This document shows positions 61,594 to 64,000 of a DNA stretch of 64,000 nucleotides, piece after piece. Location: positions 1 through 64,000 of the forward strand of contig JANRLL010000010.1 of assembly GCA_033762715.1 (NCBI GenBank), given 5' to 3'. The translations under genes and the position numbers were made by a program. This DNA is from JANRLL01 sp033762715. GTDB lineage: Bacteria > Pseudomonadota > Alphaproteobacteria > Rickettsiales > SXRF01. Under the pieces are notes generated by a model. That model ran no database searches, was not told the DNA's origin, and saw only the letters and a program-made list of their open reading frames with translations. How positions within the stretch are numbered: position 1 is the stretch's first letter; every line of letters starts with the position of its first letter.

Positions 61594-63720
61594 ATGCGCC
61601 CAGAATCGCTCTATATTTTATTCTCGCCGGTTACCCGTATCAAGGGTGTGGGGCCTCGTATTGGCTCTGCTTTGGCGCGGCTACTGCCGGTTGCGACCCA
61701 AATAAGCGGCGCTTCGGTGCCGATTATTCGCGATTTGCTGTTTCATTTGCCGGTAGGGCTGCTCGACCGGCGTTATACCTGCGGCCTGGGCGAGATACCC
61801 AATGAGGGGGTGGTCGCGACCTTTGTGGTGCAGGTGGATGAGCATGAGGAACCTAAGAAACACAGCAAAAAACCCTATAAAGTCTATTGCAGCAACGACA
61901 CCGGCAGCATCACGCTGGTGTTTTTCAATGTGCATGGCGATTATTTAACGCGCGCTTTGCCGGTGGGGCAGAAGCGGGTGATTAGCGGGCGTGTGGAAAA
62001 GCGTGACGGCTTGGCGCAGATGGCGCATCCGGATATTATCGCGCCGGTGAGTCAGCTAGCCGAGGTGCAAAAACCGGAGCCGGTCTATCCGCTCACGGCC
62101 GATATTAGCAATAAGCGTGTTGCTAGTTTAGTCGCAGAAGCGCTAGCGCAACTGCCCGATTTGCCTGAATGGATCACGCCTGAACGGCTCGCCGAGCAGC
62201 ATTGGCCAAGCTGGAAAGAGGCGCTGCTTAAGGCCCATCACCCTGAAGAGAATGCCGATCTGGAACCTTCTGCCACGGTGCGTTTACGCCTGGCCTATGA
62301 TGAAATGCTGTCCAACCAGCTGCATTTGGCGTTGTTGCGCCGTACGATGCAGGCGCAGGCCGGCGAGCGTATCAGCGGCACCGGCGTGTTGACCACCCCA
62401 TTACTGGCTGCATTGCCCTTCGCGCTGACGGCTGGCCAGCAGCGCGTGCTAGCTGAGATTGCTGCCGATATGACTTCCGGTCAGCGCATGACACGGCTGC
62501 TGCAAGGTGATGTGGGTAGCGGTAAAACCATCGTCGCTCTTATTGCGATGCTGAGGGCGGTAGAGCAGGGGATGCAAGCCGCGCTCATGGTGCCCACAGA
62601 GATTATTGCCAGCCAACATTTTGAAGTAATTTCTAAATTGCTATCAGCATTGCCGAATGTAAAAACGGTGCTGCTCACTGGCAGCGTAAAAGGCAAAGCG
62701 CGTGAGCAGGTGCTGGCTAATATTGGAAGCGGTGAGGCGCATGTTGTGATCGGCACCCACGCCTTGTTTCAGGAGCATGTGCATTTTCATAATCTGGCTT
62801 TGGTGGTGATTGATGAGCAGCACCGCTTCGGGGTGAATCAGCGCATGGCGTTGACTGCCAAGGGCGACAGCCCGCATCTGCTGCATATGACGGCAACCCC
62901 CATTCCGCGCTCGCTCACCATGACCTTATATGGCGATATGGATTGTTCGCTACTCACCGAAAAACCAGCCGAGCGCCAGCCCATCACCACGCGGGTGATT
63001 CCGCTATCGCGCTATGAAGAAGTAATGGAGCGCATGAAATCCGCATTGGCGCGCGGGGAGAAGGCCTATTGGATTTGCCCGCTGATTGATGAGAAATACG
63101 GCGAGGGTGAATTAGCGCTCACGCCGGAGTTGGATTTAGCTGCCGCGCAAACACGCTTTACCGAATTCAAAGCGCGTTTTGGTGACCAGGTGGGGCTGGT
63201 GCATGGGCGCATGAAAGCCGCCGAGCGTGACGTCGCCATGCATGATTTTGCTTCCGGCAAAACTCGCCTGCTGGTGGCCACCACCGTGGTGGAAGTAGGG
63301 GTGGATGTGCGCGATGCCACTATTATCGTCATCGAAAAAGCCGAGCGTTTTGGCTTGTCTCAGCTGCATCAATTGCGCGGCCGTGTGGGGCGTGGCGACA
63401 AGGCTAGCGCCTGCGTATTGCTTTATACCGATTATATAGGCGAGGTGGCGCGCGAGCGTTTGTCTATTTTACGCGACACCGAAGACGGCTTTAAGATTGC
63501 CGAAGCCGATTTAAATATTCGTGGCGGCGGTGATTTGCTAGGCGTGCGCCAAAGCGGGCTGCCACGCTTTATTTTCATGAACATCTTTTTGCATCAAGAG
63601 CTGCTGACCAAGGCACGCAGCGATGTGGAATTACTCTTGTCGCACGATCCACAACTTGCCAGTGAGCAGGGCAAGGCGATGACTATATTGCGTGAATTAT
63701 TTGGCAATGAGGCAGATTAA
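61594..63720 (+). CDS. recG: ATP-dependent DNA helicase RecG
   Basis: 708 residues. The wedge/OB domain (about 60-160) binds branched DNA; the helicase has Walker A 'LQGDVGSGKTIVALIAML', Walker B 'LVVIDEQHRFGVNQRMAL', 'MTATPIPRSLTMTLYG', 'VVEVGVDVRDATIIVIE' and 'LSQLHQLRGRVGRGDK'. It reverses stalled forks and processes recombination intermediates. Start 61594 opens 'MRPESLYILFSPVTRIKGVGPRI', close to the family N-terminus (seen in two parts). Its stop overlaps the convergent partial gene (TTAA). Confidence 0.97.
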   Translation: MRPESLYILFSPVTRIKGVGPRIGSALARLLPVATQISGASVPIIRDLLFHLPVGLLDRRYTCGLGEIPNEGVVATFVVQVDEHEEPKKHSKKPYKVYCSNDTGSITLVFFNVHGDYLTRALPVGQKRVISGRVEKRDGLAQMAHPDIIAPVSQLAEVQKPEPVYPLTADISNKRVASLVAEALAQLPDLPEWITPERLAEQHWPSWKEALLKAHHPEENADLEPSATVRLRLAYDEMLSNQLHLALLRRTMQAQAGERISGTGVLTTPLLAALPFALTAGQQRVLAEIAADMTSGQRMTRLLQGDVGSGKTIVALIAMLRAVEQGMQAALMVPTEIIASQHFEVISKLLSALPNVKTVLLTGSVKGKAREQVLANIGSGEAHVVIGTHALFQEHVHFHNLALVVIDEQHRFGVNQRMALTAKGDSPHLLHMTATPIPRSLTMTLYGDMDCSLLTEKPAERQPITTRVIPLSRYEEVMERMKSALARGEKAYWICPLIDEKYGEGELALTPELDLAAAQTRFTEFKARFGDQVGLVHGRMKAAERDVAMHDFASGKTRLLVATTVVEVGVDVRDATIIVIEKAERFGLSQLHQLRGRVGRGDKASACVLLYTDYIGEVARERLSILRDTEDGFKIAEADLNIRGGGDLLGVRQSGLPRFIFMNIFLHQELLTKARSDVELLLSHDPQLASEQGKAMTILRELFGNEAD

Positions 63721-64000
63721 ACACTGGTAGCTCTGTTGCCACCTAGTTTAGGGAAACCATCGTCTTTATTGCGAATCAAAGCGGTCACTAGCTGCGCCGC
63801 GCGATCGGCATCTGCCGCGCTTTTCATATCGACTTCTGCATAGCCGACATTGGGCGCGATTTTAATATTGCTGCTATCGATAGTGAGCCCATGCTCTTTT
63901 AGAAACTCCAGTATATTTTCAAACAAGGCTAAAAATTTTTCGCTGCGTTCAGACGAGGTGATAGGGCTGGTATTGATGGTGAATTTTTGTGATCCAAAAT
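63717..64000 (-). CDS. Unknown protein, 5' part outside the window
   Basis: The C-terminal 93-94 residues of a gene whose frame stays open to the right edge, so the true start is beyond the window. A TTG at 63926 is one internal start but the upstream codons are also free of stops. Visible parts: 'FTINTSPITSSERSEKFLAL', 'ENILEFLKEHGLTIDSSNI' and 'YAEVDMKSAADADRAAQLVT'. An amphipathic helix and a short strand are likely. No family recognised. Confidence 0.55.
   Translation of the reverse strand, partial: FGSQKFTINTSPITSSERSEKFLALFENILEFLKEHGLTIDSSNIKIAPNVGYAEVDMKSAADADRAAQLVTALIRNKDDGFPKLGGNRATSV

Noticed and set aside
1..64000. CRISPR arrays, insertion sequences, prophage or toxin-antitoxin modules
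   Set aside because: No regularly spaced direct repeats, transposase, integrase or phage structural motifs, or paired small toxin/antitoxin frames were seen.

Overview
The window is about 64 kb of gene-dense bacterial chromosome of middling GC. No gap between genes exceeds 200 bases. Gene content points to an alphaproteobacterium: a FlbD-type flagellar regulator inside a fliF-fliG-fliH-fliN-flbD-flhA-flhF-flhG run, a DUF1674/SDHAF4 gene divergent from rsmB, a transhydrogenase alpha subunit split into PntAA and PntAB, and mfd-sdhE near recG. I cannot place it to family; a free-living, polarly flagellated, deep-branching alphaproteobacterium would fit. I see no phage, insertion sequence, CRISPR array or rRNA operon. 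One tRNA gene, tRNA-Pro(CGG), is present.

Layout. 1-6.1 kb: the 3' part of uvrD/pcrA, translationally coupled to an RND efflux adaptor and pump. 6.1-11.1 kb: a leftward zinc-acquisition operon (a possible 33-residue membrane peptide, znuC, znuB, znuA, a MacB/LolD-type ATPase, an FtsX-type permease with a His/Glu-rich loop, and a DUF3299 protein), divergent from a Fur/Zur regulator across a 22-bp palindrome. 11.5-13.9 kb: yacG, rpe, rsmB and a 51-residue SDHAF4 homologue. 13.9-16.9 kb: an unknown membrane-anchored protein and a K+-independent H+-pyrophosphatase. 17-25.2 kb: a leftward run with the pnt transhydrogenase (carrying an extra Cys-rich membrane gene between pntAB and pntB), then glycosyltransferase/methyltransferase/DUF2142 envelope genes, xseB, ispA and a YqaA-like protein. 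25.3-31.9 kb: apaG-argE-folE, then a rightward pair of an acid-ceramidase-like Ntn amidase and an Aas-like acyl-ACP synthetase, then an exported ankyrin protein. 31.9-36.3 kb: htpG, a metallophosphoesterase, a TerB-like protein, a candidate cysteine-hydrolase-fold protein and the tRNA. 36.3-48.4 kb: a long-chain polyprenyl diphosphate synthase behind the flagellar operon. 48.5-53.8 kb: pepA-marR-GYF membrane protein, an HddC-like nucleotidyltransferase and parE. 53.9-64 kb: an unknown 423-residue protein, a DUF892 protein, mfd, sdhE, a PAS/degenerate-GGDEF protein, a GT2 enzyme, recG and a partial unknown gene.

Themes. Energy coupling is prominent: a proton pyrophosphatase, a proton transhydrogenase and two succinate dehydrogenase assembly factors (SDHAF4 and SdhE). 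DNA repair and fork maintenance is represented by uvrD, mfd, recG and xseB, with parE for decatenation. Translational coupling by ATGA overlaps is common, and four convergent gene pairs overlap by exactly four bases at their stop codons. The parts most worth following up are the zinc operon, the amidase/acyl-ACP synthetase pair, the extra gene inside the pnt operon, the FlbD receiver with Glu in place of the phosphoacceptor Asp, and two unknown soluble proteins near 35.4 kb and 53.9 kb.

All functional names rest on motif recognition and remembered family features; no database search was run.
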